This document shows, one piece after another, positions 21,375-33,574 of a DNA stretch of 64,000 bases. A program made the position numbers and the translations under genes. Source of the stretch: Rugalucina vietnamica (taxonomy: Eukaryota; Mollusca; Bivalvia; Lucinida; Lucinidae). Where the stretch lies: NCBI GenBank assembly GCA_964017185.1, contig OZ024884.1:18818048-18882047 (forward strand). Direction: 5' to 3'. Position 1 is the stretch's first letter. Each line of letters opens with the position of its first letter. The notes below the pieces were generated by a model. The model was not told the DNA's origin. It saw only the letters and a list, made by a program, of their open reading frames with translations, and searched no databases.

Positions 21375-21602
21375 TAAGTTGTAAAATTTGAACATTTTCA
21401 CTAAAATTTTTTTTTTTATGTTTTTCTTATTTTTGCTCAAAAAATAGATTGTGGGTTCTCGTTAGAACCGCCTCCTGCGAGAACCCACACTCTATGTTTT
21501 TGAGCCAAAATAAGAAAAATAGGTATACCCCTGCGTACCCCAGTTTTGCTATATAAAAGTGGCATGGGGGGTATACATTACACACATGTTTTCCTGATGT
21601 TA
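21375..21602. mobile_element. MITE family B, copy 4
   Basis: Hairpin GTGGGTTCTCGTTAGAACCG with complement GCGAGAACCCACACTCTATG. Right end ACACATGTTTTCCTGATG; the left end is decayed. Confidence 0.72.
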
Positions 21603-21958
21603 CTAAATCAGTAAAAGGGTCATTTTAACAAACTGTAAAATTTCCAACACTTTCAAGTGCACCTAAAAGTCTGTTTTGATCCTCTTTTTAACACAGACGT
21701 TTTCTCATTATTCGCATGTAAATATACGAAAACATGAAAACTGATGAGCAAATAAATTGTTGAAATTAATTCAAAAGAGTTGAAGAATTTCTATTTTAAA
21801 TAAGAAATTGGAAATGTTTGATTATCTAACTTTTGTAAATAAATTTCAACACAATTTAAAACATTTTGTAGGTGTAAAAGCTGAATAAAGAAATCTGTTG
21901 AATTTGTTTATCTTTACAATCATGATTCTAATTTTATGGCATTTGGATGAAAACAAAT
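21603..21958. other. No recognisable feature
   Basis: AT-rich, no frame, repeat or RNA gene seen. Confidence 0.5.
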
Positions 21959-22191
21959 GAGCCTGTGCATGAGAAAACCAACAATTTGGGTTCCGACCAG
22001 GTCCGACACAAACCAGCTTGTACAGTCACAGAAGATGGTTAGAGGCTGGAAATTTTGGATTTAAGAAGAAGAGGGACTGTACTATCCGTGTAGCGAAAAC
22101 AAAGGCGCTGATCAGCTTCGCGGTTACCGCGAAGCTGATCTGCGCCTTTGTTTTCGCCCAAGCATTTTGTTTTTTTCTTATGCAGTGGCTC
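21959..22191. mobile_element. MITE family A, copy 7
   Basis: GAGCCTGTGCATGAGAAAACC to GCAGTGGCTC, with AAAT on both sides. The palindrome GATCAGCTTCGCGGTTACCG with its complement is perfect, making this the best reference for the family A hairpin. Confidence 0.87.
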
Positions 22192-22336
22192 AAATATTAC
22201 TCCATAGACATGAACATTCATGCAGTCTTTTACAATTTGGCACACTTTTGATTTGTCCTTTATAGTGAGAGAAGAAAGTAAAGCCTGAAAAAGCATTTTG
22301 GCAGTTTCATTATTTAATGTGTGGGTTTGATTTTAA

Positions 22337-22845
22337 CCTTTAGCATGCTGTAGGCGACTGCAGTCGCCCGTGGAATACCTATCTGTGCCAACTAGAGGCG
22401 ACTGCGGTCGACAAGAAAAACCGCTTTCAAATTTCCCGCACTTTTCGCCCACTGCCTACTTATGAATATTAATGAGCGATGCCCAGACAGTTGCGCATGA
22501 AAACAACATGGCGGCTTGTGGTTTTGGGACCGATTTGTCGGCCGATTTTGATCGGATTTTCGTTATTTTTGCATTAGAAATGCATTTTCAGCGCTTTTTT
22601 CGCTGGTAAATGGAAAATTGGGTACACCCGAAATATGACATCGTAACGGTACGTATGATGAATTTTTACGCTAGAAATCGGCGTAACAAAGACTTCCGAA
22701 ACCGAAAGTAGATTTGTTTACTGCATTTGTTGAATTTATTCAGCTGTTTTTATGGCTCAAAAATTAAGAAAACACGGAAAAAAAATGGAAAAAACGTCAG
22801 TGGGCTGCCATATTGATTTCACTATATTGCTCAGCATGCTAAAGG
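22337..22845. mobile_element. 509-bp piggyBac-like MITE
   Basis: Inverted ends CCTTTAGCATGCTG / CAGCATGCTAAAGG, flanked on both sides by TTAA (22333-22336 and 22846-22849). TTAA targets and a CCYT-type start are hallmarks of piggyBac elements. Subterminal GCGACTGCAGTCGC is itself a palindrome. No transposase frame. Confidence 0.82.
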
Positions 22846-22849
22846 TTAA

Positions 22850-23406
22850 ATTCTTGTCCTGCATTCCTTAGAAGAGTTACTGAACATACCTCTTAAACTT
22901 AGGGATTGACCATTTGATTTTATGGAGGTTTGGGATGGGTGACCCAGGGTGGGTGAAGATGTTTTCCAGCCCTGTATATTTTTTTCATCTGCGTCATTCC
23001 CCCGCCACTACATAAAGTGTTCTCCCTCCTTACAAAATTTAATATAGTGCATTGAATAGCATTAGGAGAAGACATTGTGCATACAGTAGATTCTTTTTTA
23101 TCCACTCTCCAGGGATGCTTTAAATTGACTGGGCTCACCACTGTGCCCACCCCAAACCTCAGTGTTCAAATTGTATTCAAACTGTTAACAAGAGTGCCAT
23201 GCATGTCAAGTTCAAATTACCAGCTGTATTACACCCAGAATTTGGTCATATGATTCGAAACAGAACATGAAACTCAGTCTAGCTGCAAAGTTTCAATTAA
23301 CAAATAGTTCAAAATTGATTAATCAGATCATCGGCTTGTCCAGATAATATCAATTTCATCTTCATGAACATATTGCAGTACAGGTAAAACAATTAAGCAA
23401 CACTTA
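22850..23406. other. No recognisable feature
   Basis: Contains only small frames on both strands and no repeat copy that I could match within the window. Confidence 0.45.
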
Positions 23407-23632
23407 TCATGAGAAAACCGGATTTTTGCCTGTGCGAAAACAAAGGCGCAGATCAGCTGAGCAGTAAATGCACAGCTGATCAGTGCCTTTGTTTTCGCTA
23501 CGTGGATGGTACAATTCCTCTTCGTCTTAAATCCAAAATTTCAAGCTTCTAGTCATCTTCTGTGACTGCACAGACCAGTTTGTGTCAAACCTGGTCAGAA
23601 ACCCCGAAACCAGCTTTCTCATGTCGCATCAC
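23407..23632. mobile_element. MITE family A, copy 8
   Basis: GAGAAAACCGGATTTTTGCC to GAAACCAGCTTTCTCATG, with the GATCAGCTGAGCAGTAAATG palindrome. The outermost GAGC motifs are lost. Confidence 0.72.
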
Positions 23633-24119
23633 AATTAATGTTATTGCTGGCTCTTGTGCATTGTTCTATCTCCTGCGACCAAGCATGGTAGATGACCAAT
23701 ACAGATAAACTGATGTAAAAATGGATTGAAAATCCAATTCACATTTTGGGCCATATAAAAGCGTTAAAATTTTGCAGTCACATATTAGGGCAATATCACA
23801 AGAGCTTTCTGACTATTATATTTGTTTGCTGCAATCATGCATTAAGCTATTACATATTTATTATATATATATATATTTTTTTTCCTGTAATTTACACCAA
23901 GGCGATCAACTAATTTAGTGAAAAAAGTAATTTATCCACTTCGTTGTAACTTGTTGCACTTCTTTTGTTGATCAGTATACTCTACCATGTAACAATGAGC
24001 ACAAAAAAGCAGCAATATTTTTCAGAATATGTAGGTTATGCTTCTCCATAAAATTTATTATTGGTTTTTTAATAAAATGTAATAATCATCTATTATGTAG
24101 TTCACCCTTCGCCTTAAAA

Positions 24120-24628
24120 TAATCACACCTGATATCCAGAGACAAGCAACATGACGGCTGCGAAGTACTACCATAAATCTAGCTAACAGGGATCATTACA
24201 AAAACTTGCATGGATAAACAGGGATTTTTTGAGCGTAAAAAATTGAAAATTTTCAGCTATGAATTTTTTATATTTTTCTTATTTTTGCTCAAAACATAGA
24301 ATTTAGGTACATGTTAGAACCGCCTCTTTGAGGCGGTTCTAACGAGTACCCACAATCTATGTTTTGGAGCAAAAATAAGAAAAATAGGTATACCCCTGCA
24401 TACCCCAGTTTTGCTATGTAAAAGTGGGGTTCAAGGGGGTATACTTTTCACGGACATGTTTTCGTGATGGAAGAAAAAAAGTGACCTTAGTATACAAATA
24501 CCTATCAGGAGATAACTTTCCAGGGGAATTAGTTATTCTGGGATAGGTAATTATTACGATTGTGGCATACTGGTTTAATCTTTGTTGGTTGTTCTTAGTC
24601 AAGTTGGTTGTCTCTGGATAACCAGTGT
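24120..24628. mobile_element. Family H repeat interrupted by a family B MITE
   Basis: Left end GATATCCAGAGACAAGCAAC; right end TTGTTCTTAGTCAAGTTGG then TTGTCTCTGGATAACC. The middle is occupied by family B copy 5 (24190-24470), which is therefore the younger insertion. Confidence 0.5.
24190..24470. mobile_element. MITE family B, copy 5
   Basis: Left end ATCATTACAAAAACTTGCAT, hairpin GTACATGTTAGAACCGCCTC with GAGGCGGTTCTAACGAGTAC, right end GACATGTTTTCGTGATGG. Confidence 0.8.
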
Positions 24629-24868
24629 GGAGATGGAATAAAGGACATAACATAAAAGCCAAGTACTGGGAAAAACTGGGTTGTGTTTATGTGACCAGAC
24701 CAGACATATACATAATTCATGCTGTATTACCAAATTTGGAATACTTTAACCATCCTTTAAAGCCATGGAGTGCCATAAGCAAATGGGGCTGATCTACACC
24801 ATAAAAGTTTTGCTTGATTTAATAAAATACAGATTTAGTTTCCTATGACATGACTCGTATGCTATAGA

Positions 24869-25066
24869 TGTGTCGCCTCATGAGAAAACCGACAATTTGC
24901 ATATGCGAAAACAAAGACGCTGATCAGCTTGGAAGCTCACATCAGCACCTTTGTTTTTGCTACTCGGAAAGTACAATCCCTCTTCTTCTTAAATCCGAAA
25001 TTTCAAGCTTAGTTAATCTAGCTGTCCGTCTATGGCTGTACAGCCCGGTTTGTCTCGGACGGGTTC
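24869..25066. mobile_element. MITE family A, copy 9 (shortened hairpin)
   Basis: CCTCATGAGAAAACCGACAA at the left. The palindrome has collapsed to GATCAGCTTGGAAGCTCACATC. The right end stops at TGTCTCGGACGGGTTC. Confidence 0.65.
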
Positions 25067-25413
25067 AATGAATGAAATGAATATCCTCTAAAGCATTGTG
25101 GATTTTCAAAATGAGATTTCAGTGTAAAGTGCTTTATACCATTTATTTGCATGAGGATTAAAAGTGAATCTTGCCTATTTTAAAATTATATTTGCATAAA
25201 ATATTGATAACTAATAGGTGTTGGATGATAAATTCTCATTTTTTAATTTCTTATGTGTGAAATTTGAAAAGATTCAGAATACATCTTCATAATAATTAGA
25301 TTTTGTATTTTAATAAAGTGTGACACAAGATAGGAAGAAAATAAAGTGAAATCAGAAGCAATAAATCATTGCAGATTTGGATTTTATTGAATTCAATATC
25401 TTGAATATTAATT

Positions 25414-25646
25414 GAGCCTGTGCATGAGAAAACCAACAATTTGGGTTCCAACAAGGTCCGACACAAACCAGCCTGTACAGTCACAGAAGATGGTTAGAGG
25501 CTGGAAATTTTGGATTTAGAAAGTAGAGGAATTGTACTATCCGTGTAGCGTAAACAAAGGCACTGATCAGCTTTGCAGTTACTGCGAAGCTGATCTGCGC
25601 CTTTGTTTTCGCCTATACTGATTGTTGGTTTTCCCATGCGGCGGCA
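25414..25646. mobile_element. MITE family A, copy 10
   Basis: GAGCCTGTGCATGAGAAAACC to TTTTCCCATGCGGCGGC. The hairpin has one mismatch (GATCAGCTTTGCAGTTACTG). Confidence 0.8.
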
Positions 25647-25887
25647 TAAAAATATGCTGATATTAGATCATTTATTACAGATGAGATAAAAAATGTCTTT
25701 TAGCCCTTAAAAATCTGGGAAAATAATGTTTTATTGGAATATTTCATAGTAGAGGAGAATTTGATAATGATTATCGGTAGCTGTTTACAAGGGAAAAGGT
25801 TACTACTTCATATGCGGTTTGGTTGACAAGTTTTAGTTGGGCTAAATTTCATATACTCTCAGACTACAGGAAGATGCTTGATTGGTT

Positions 25888-26062
25888 TGGTTTGGATATA
25901 GCATAATAACCCAGCCAACAATTTTCAGTCATGTCAGGACAGAGCCATTGCTTCCAGGTATTAACCAATACCGTTGGGAGCCAAGAGTAGTGGTCGAGAT
26001 AGGTATCAAACCCTGAACCTCTAGATCTAGAGTTCTGTTCTTTACCACTATGCCACCGCACT
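25888..26062 (-). mobile_element. tRNA-derived SINE
   Basis: On the minus strand, A box GGTGGCATAGTGGTAAAGA and B box CAGGGTTTGATACC are followed by a body ending CATGACTGAAAATTGTTGGC and a tail resembling ATTGACTGGGATGTTAAGCC. The same tail is seen at 57945 and 60310. Confidence 0.65.
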
Positions 26063-26652
26063 GTTTTGGGAAGCTGCTTCTAGTTATTTATACAAATACC
26101 TAGGCAAAACACAAAGAAACAAATAAGAAATGTGATGATATTTAGGTATTAGGTAGTTTTTCCACTGATCAGGGTCATTGAAATCTTATTCTATCACAAA
26201 GACTTAAATCATCTTGCTTTATTGGACCATTTAATGAGGTCATTGTCAGAATGGATTTTGTCCAGATTGATCTAGAATCATAATCCAATGACATGAGAAA
26301 ACCTTGTCATTGAGTTTTGTTGTATGTGCTTGACAATGCCAAGAGAGGGGAAATTTCTGATAGACATTTCCATTTCTGGCCAAAATCAGTCATGTAGCTA
26401 ATAGCCTTTATTTGGCATCAATTTGTATGAACCAAGTTGATGGTGTACTCACACCACACTGTATTAGCGACAATGTGAAACCTGGTTTTATACAAAATTT
26501 CATTCCTGACTGCCAAAACAGGCATTTTAGATTGTCAAAAACATGTCAAAAATACCTGTTGGCAATCGGGAATGTTCTATATATGTTCTGTGATTGCCCT
26601 TTTGACAATCTTTTTGTTCATCAAATTGGTTGTTCACGATTGCTGCTAATAT
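26063..26652. other. No recognisable feature
   Basis: AT-rich. The last 120 bases before the minisatellite include TGGCAATCGGGAATGTTC but no gene-like frame. Confidence 0.45.
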
Positions 26653-29600
26653 GGTGTGCACACTATGGATCAAGTTGATAATGTACATCTAGTTGTACTC
26701 GCACTATAAACAAAGTTGATGATGTACATCAAGTTGTCCTCACACTATGGATCAACTTGATGGTGTACAACTAGTTGTACAAGTTAATACTTTGGACCAA
26801 GTTCAGGGTGAACATCAAGCTGTGCTCACACTATGGACCAAGTTAATGGTGTACATCTAGTTGAACTCACGCTATGAAGCAAGTTGATTATGCACATAAA
26901 GTTGTGCTCTCACTGTGGATCCACTTGATGGTGTACATCAAGTTGTTCTCAAACTATCCCCTATGGTCCAAGTTAATGGTGTACATCTAGTTGTACACAC
27001 AGTAGACCAAGTTGATGGTGTACATCTAGTTGTATGCACAGTAGACCAAGTTGATGGTGTACATCTAGTTGTACACTGTAGACCAAGTTGATAATGTACA
27101 TCTAGTTGTATGCACAGTAGACCGAGTTGATGGTTTGCATTTAGTTGTACGCACAGTAGACGGAGTTGATGGTGTACATCTAGTTGTATGCACAGTAGAC
27201 CGAGTTGATGGTGTACATCTAGTTGTACGCTCAGTAGACCGAGTTGATGGTGTACATCTAGTTGTATGCACAAAAGACCGAGTTGATGGTATTGGGCTAG
27301 TTGTACGCACAGTAGACATCTAGTTGTATGCACAAAAGACCGAGTTGATGGTGTACATCTAGTTGTACGCACAGTAGACCGAGTTGATGGTGTACATCTA
27401 GTTGTACACACAGTAGACCAAGTTGATGGTGTACATCTAGTTGTACTCACACTATGGACCAAGTTGATAGTGTACATCTAGTTGTACTCACACTATGGAC
27501 CAAGTTGATGGTATATCTCTAGTTGTACACACACTATGGACCAAGTTGATGGTGTACATCTAGTTGTACTCACACTATGGACCAAGTTGATGGTGCACAT
27601 CTAGTTGTACTCACAGTATGAACCAAGTTGATGGTGTACATCTAGTTGTACACACAGTAGATCAAGTTGATGGTGTACGTCTAGTTGTACACACAGTAGA
27701 CCAAGTTGATGGTGTACATCTAGTTGTACACACACTATGAACATAGTTGATGTTGCACATCTAGTTGTACTCCCACTGTGGACCAAATTGATGGTGTACA
27801 TCTAGTTGTACTCGCACTGTGGACCAAGTTGATGTTGCACATCTAGTTGTACTCACACTCTGGACCAAGTTGATGGTGTACATCTAGTTGTACTAACACT
27901 ATGGACCAAGCTGATGTTGCACATCTAGTTGTACTCGCACTGTGGACCAAGTTGATGGTGTACATCTAGTTGTACTCGCACTGTGGACCAAGTTGATGGT
28001 GTACATCTAGTTGTACTCCCACTGTGGACCAAGTTGATGGTGTACATCAAGTTGTACTCACACTATGGACAAAGTTGATAGTGCACATCTAGTTGTACTC
28101 GCACTGTGGACCAAGTTGATGGTGCACATCTAGTTGTACTCGCACTGTGGACCAAGTTGATGGTGCACATCTAGTTGTACTCACAGTATGGACCAAGTTG
28201 ATAGTGCACATCTAGTTGTACTCGCACTGTGGACCAAGTTGATGGTGCACGTCTAGTTGTACTCACAGTATGAACCAAGTTGATGTTGTACATCTAGTTG
28301 TACACACAGTAGACCAAGTTGATGGTGTACATCTAGTTGTACACACACTATGAACCAAGTTGATGTTGCACATCTAGTTGTACTCCCACTGTGGACCAAG
28401 TTGATGGTGTACATCTAGTTGTACTCGCACTGTGGACCAAGTTGATGTTGCACATCTAGTTGTACTCACACTCTGGACCAAGTTGATGGTGTACATCTAG
28501 TTGTACTAACACTATGGACCAAGTTGATGTTGCACATCTAGTTGTACTCGCACTGTGGACCAAGTTGATGGTGTACATCTTGTTGTACTCGCACTGTGGA
28601 CCAAGTTGATGGTGTACATCTAGTTGTACTCTCACTGTGGACCAAGTTGATGGTGTACATCTAGTTGTACTCACACTCTGGACCAAGTTGATGGTGCACA
28701 CAGTAGACCAAGTTGATGTTGTACTCACAGTATGAACCAAGTTGATGGTGTACATCTAGTTGTACACACTATGGGCCAAGTTGATATTGTACATCTAGTT
28801 GTACTCACACTATGGACCAAGTTTATAGTGTACATATAGTTGTATTCACACTATGGACCAAGTTTATAGTGTACATCTAGTTGTACTCACACTCTGGACC
28901 AAGTTGATGGTGCACATCTAGTTGTACTCACAGTATGAACCAAGTTGATGGTGTACATTTAGTTGAACACACAGTAGACCAAGTTGAGGTGTACATCTAG
29001 TTGTACACACACTATGAACCAAGTTGATGTTGCACATCTAGTTGTACTCCCACTGTGGACCTAGTTGATGGTATACATCTAGTTGTACTCGCACTGTGGA
29101 CCAAGTTGATGTTGCACATCTAGTTGTACTCACACTCTGGACCAAGTTGATGGTGTACATCTAGTTGTACTAACACTATGGACCAAGTTGATGTTGCACA
29201 TCTAGTTGTACTCACACTCTGGACCAAGTTGATGGTGTACATCTAGTTGTACTCGCACTGTGGACCAAGTTGATGGTGTACATCTAGTTGTACTCGCACT
29301 GTGGACCAAGTTGATGTTGCACATCTAGTTGTACTCACACTCTGGACCAAGTTGATGGTGTACATCTAGTTGTACTAACACTATGGACCAAGTTGATGTT
29401 GCACATCTAGTTGTACTCACACTCTGGACCAAGTTGATGGTGTACATCTAGTTGTACTCGCACTGTGGACCAAGTTGATGGTGTACATCTAGTTGTACTC
29501 CCACTGTGGACCAAGTTGATGGTGTACATCTAGTTGTACTCACACTCTGGACTTAGTTGATGGTGCACATCTAGTTGTACTTGCACTGTGGACCAAGTTG

Positions 29601-30808
29601 AGGGTGCACATCTGCTTGTACTCACAGTATAAACCAAGTTGATGTTGTACATCTAGTTGTACACACAGTAGATCAAGTTGATGGTGTACATCTAGTTGTA
29701 CACACAGTAGACCAAGTTGATGTTGCACATCTAGTTGTACTCACACTCTGGACCAAGTTGATGGTTTACATCTAGTTGTACACACAGTAGATCAAGTTGA
29801 TGGTGTACATCTAGTTGTACACACAGTAGACCAAGTTGATTTTGCACATCTATTTGTACTCACACTCTGGACCAAGTTGATGGTGTACATCTAGTTGTAC
29901 ACACAGTAGATCAAGTTGATGGTGTACATCTAGTTGTACACACAGTAGATCAAGTTGATGGTGTACATCTAGTTGTACACAAACTCTGGACCAAGTTTAT
30001 GGTGCACATCTAGTTGTACTCACACTCTGGACCAAGTTGATGGTTTACATCTAGTTGTACACACAGTAGATCAAGTTGATGGTGTACATCTAGTTGTACA
30101 CACAGTAGACCAAGTTGATTTTGCACATCTATTTGTACTCACACTCTGGACCAAGTTGATGGTTTACATCTAGTTGTACACACAGTAGATCAAGTTGATG
30201 GTGTACATCTAGTTGTACACACAGTAGATCAAGTTGATGGTGTACATCTAGTTGTACACACACTCTGGACCAAGTTGATGGTGCACATCTAGTTGTACTT
30301 GCACTGTGGACCAAGTTGAGGGTGCACATCTAGTTGTACTCACAGTATGAACCAAGTTGATGTACATCTCGTTGTACACATAGTATATCAAGTTGATGTT
30401 GCACATCTAGTTGTACTCACACTCTGGACCAAGTTGATGGTTTACATCTAGTTGTACACACAGTAGATCAAGTTGATGGTGTACATCTAGTTGTACACAC
30501 AGTAGACCAAGTTGATGGTGTACATCTAGTTGTGCTCACAATATGGACCAAGTTGATGGTGCACATCTAGCTGTACTCACAGTATGAACCAAGTTGATGG
30601 TGTACATCTAGTTGTACACACAGTAGATCAAGTTGACGGTGTACATCTAGTTGTACACACAGTAGATCAAGTTGATGGTGTACATCTAGTTGTACACACA
30701 CTATGAACCAAGTTGACGGTGTACATCTGGTTGTATTCACACAATGGGCCAAGTTGATGGTGTACATCTAGTTGTAAACATGGTAGACCAAATTTATGGT
30801 GTAGTCCC
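26653..30808. repeat. 39/41-bp minisatellite array, about 4.2 kb
   Basis: Roughly 100 tandem units built from GTTGATGGTGTACATCTAG, TTGTAC and a variable spacer: either ACACAGTAGACCAA (39-bp unit) or ACTCACACTATGGACCAA (41-bp unit). Subtypes recur in blocks. For example, the order CCCACTGTGG, CGCACTGTGG, CACACTCTGG, TAACACTATGG is repeated near 27770, 28385 and 29050, which indicates higher-order blocks of about 0.6-0.7 kb. The first few units (26653-26960) are the most diverged. Frames across it are artefacts. Confidence 0.92.
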
Positions 30809-30927
30809 ATTAACTCATGATTTCCATATACAGGTACTCCAATTAATTTTAGTGCATAAAGTTGAGCCCAAAGTGGGCCATTGTCTGTTTATCTATCACA
30901 TCAATTTTACATTGTCCTACTGTTATA

Positions 30928-32640
30928 TACGGTGGTATCTTTAGGACACGCAATATTTTTTTAAGAAAAACATATGTCGTGCAAACGGGCTATTAATTCG
31001 TTCAAACGAGATATTAATCCGTGCAAACGAGATATTAATTCGTACAAACGACATATTAATTCGAGCAAACGGGATATGAATTCGTGCAAACGGTATATTA
31101 ATCCGTGCAAACGATATATTAATTCAAGCAAACGGGATATCAATTCGTTCAAACGGGATATTAATCCGTGCAAACGAGATATTAATTCGTACAAACGACA
31201 TATTAATTCCAGCAAGCGGGATATGAATTCGTGCAAACGGTATATTAATCCGTGCAAACGATATATTAATTCGAGCAAACAGGATATCAATCCGTTCAAA
31301 CGGGATGTTAATCCGTGCTAACGAGATATTAATTCGTACAAACGACATATTAATTCGAACAAACGGGATATGAATTCGTGCAAACGGTATATTAATCCGT
31401 GCAAACGATATATTAATTCGAGCAAATGGGATATCAATTCGTTCAAACGGGATGTTAATCCGTGCTAACGAGATATTAATTCGTACAAACAACATATTAA
31501 TTCGAACAAACGGGATATGAATTCGTGCAAACGGTATATTAATCCGTGCAAACGATATATTAATTCGAGCAAACGGGATATCAATTCGTTCAAACGGGAT
31601 GTTAATCCGTGCTAACGAGATATTAATTCGTACAAATGACATATTAATTCGAACAAACGGGATATGAATTCGTGCAAACGGTATATTAATTCGTACAAAC
31701 GACATATTAATTCGAACAAACAGGATATGAATTCGTGCAAACGGTATATTAATCCGTGCAAACGATATATTAATTCGAGCAAACGGGATATCAATTCGTT
31801 CAAACGGGATGTTAATCCGTGCTAACGAGATATTAATTCGTACAAACAACATATTAATTCGAACAAATGGGATATGAATTCGTGGTAACGGTATATTAAT
31901 CCGTGCAAACGATATATTAATTCGAGCAAACGGGATATCAATTCGTTCAAATGGGATATTAATCCGTGCAAACGAGATATTTATTCGTACAAACGGCATA
32001 TTAATTCGATTAAACGGAATATGAATTCGTGCAAATGGTATATTAATCCGTGCAAACGACATATTATTTCGAGCAAATGGGATATGAATTCGTGCAAACG
32101 GTATATACTAATTCGAGCAAACGGGATATCAATTCGTTCAAACGGGATATTAATCCGTCCAAACGAGATATTAATTCGTACAAACGACATATTAATTCGA
32201 GCAAACGGGATATGAATTCGTGCAAACGACAAACGACATATCAATTCGAGCAAACGGGATATGAATTTGTACAAACGGTTTATTAATCCGTGCAAACGAC
32301 ATATTAATTCGAGCAAACGGGATATTAATCTGTTCAAACGATATATTAATTCTAGCAAACGGGATATCAATTTGTTCAAACGGGATATTAATCCGTGCAA
32401 ACGAGATATTAATTCGTACAAACGACATATTAATTCGAGCAAACCGGATATGAATTCTTGCAAACGGTTTATTAATCCGTTTGGACGAGATAATAATTTG
32501 TTTGGACAAGATATCATGTCAGGAAAACCAAGTTGATCGATTGACCTTTTGGTGAACTTAAATTGGACCTGATCTTATTTATTTATTGTACCAAACTTTG
32601 ATTGTTAGCTCAAACATTAATTTTACTGTGTGACCTAGAA
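30928..32640. mobile_element. Satellite-carrying TIR element, copy 1
   Basis: Left end TACGGTGGTATCTTTAGGAC then ACGCAATATTTTTT, identical in inverse to the right end of copy 3 (43395). The core is the 21-bp satellite. The right flank shares CGATTGACCTTTTGGTGAAC and ATTGTTAGCTCAAACA with copy 3, but the final TACCACCGTA has decayed. It is non-coding and of unknown superfamily. Confidence 0.7.
30973..32515. repeat. 21-bp satellite with 147-bp higher-order repeat, array 1
   Basis: About 73 monomers of the type ATTAATTCGTGCAAACGAGAT. Seven monomer variants, distinguished by the bases before CAAACG (GTG, GTA, GAG, GTG, GTG, GAG, GTT) and after it, repeat in fixed order with a 147-bp period: GTGCAAACGAGAT occurs at 31021 and again at 31168. 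The last four monomers grade into TTTGGACGAGATAATAATTT. Because 21 and 147 are multiples of three, several frames on both strands stay open as heptad peptides. Confidence 0.93.
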
Positions 32641-32647
32641 TGTTAAC

Positions 32648-32882
32648 TTGTCTGACAAAAACCAACAGTCCTGGTTTCCGACCAGGTCCGACTCAAAACG
32701 GGCTTAACAGCGACAGAATATAGCTAAGAAGCTTGAAATTTCCGATTTAGAAAGTAAAGGAATTTTACTATTCGTGTAGGGTGAACAAAGACGCTGATCA
32801 GCTTCGCGGTTACCATGAAGCCGATCTGAACGTTTATTTTCGCAGCGAAGCTGATCTGAACATTTATTTTCGCATATGCATA

Positions 32883-32888
<6 letters not shown>
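32648..32888. mobile_element. MITE family A, copy 11, cut by the LINE
   Basis: Carries GGTTTCCGACCAGGTCCGAC and a duplicated hairpin arm (GAAGCTGATCTGAACATTTA follows CCGATCTGAACGTTTATTTT). It stops at CATATGCATATTTCT, where the poly-T of the LINE begins. The full right end survives in copy 12. Confidence 0.85.
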
Positions 32889-32946
<58 letters not shown>

Positions 32947-33574
32947 AGGTACCAGAAAAGGCCCCCGTTTATTCTCCCCGTCAAACGGCATAGAGTGGGT
33001 CGGGGAGGACCACCCCACTCCATACCTTACAAACTACAATATGTACATGTATATAAACAATCACTTGTACACTCTCTCATACACATTATTAATTGCAATT
33101 ACATGTTTCATGCATAGTTTTCATAGTAACAAAATTTTGTTTTCATTTTATCATAATCCACAATGTAGAGAGAATTCAACAGGGGTAGGAGAGAAAAAGA
33201 AACAGGGTAAAGGAGGATAGATAGGGAAGAGGGTGTCATCAGTCAAACAAAGCGGCCAAGTCATTCTCTGTTCACTTCATTGATACAAAATATCTCTATC
33301 AAAGGGTGGCAATATTTTTTTTTTTTTTTGAATCAGTTGAATCTGTGTCCCCTTTTTTCATTAAAATTCCCCGCTTTACACCACAGAAAGTCATGCTCAC
33401 TTTGTTCTATTTTGAAACTTAGAATCCAGGCAGTATAATTGTAGTAATTTCCATCTTCCGATGCCATTGTATTTTTATACTATCAAGATTCCAAGACTCC
33501 ACAAGTTTGTTCATATAGTAAAGTGTGTTCATAAAAAGTACATACATGCCTTCCCGTAGCAGAAGCTTAGGAAT

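Noticed and set aside
26938..27477. 179-codon minus-strand Thr/Ser/Arg-rich frame
   Set aside because: It lies wholly in the 39-bp minisatellite, where the unit length is a multiple of three; it breaks as soon as 41-bp units appear.
31124..32062. 312-codon minus-strand frame (and its 302-codon duplicate at 38011-38919, plus 306- and 311-codon frames in array 3) as a protein-coding gene
   Set aside because: The frames are open because the satellite period is 21 bp. Equally long frames exist on the other strand and in another frame, starts fall at arbitrary repeat units, and there is no flanking gene structure.
26653..32515. CRISPR array
   Set aside because: Units are contiguous diverged tandem repeats without unique spacers, in a clearly eukaryotic context.
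32704..33023. Lysine-run frames of about 100 codons on the minus strand
   Set aside because: They are poly(A) of the LINE read as polylysine with MITE and UTR sequence at either end.
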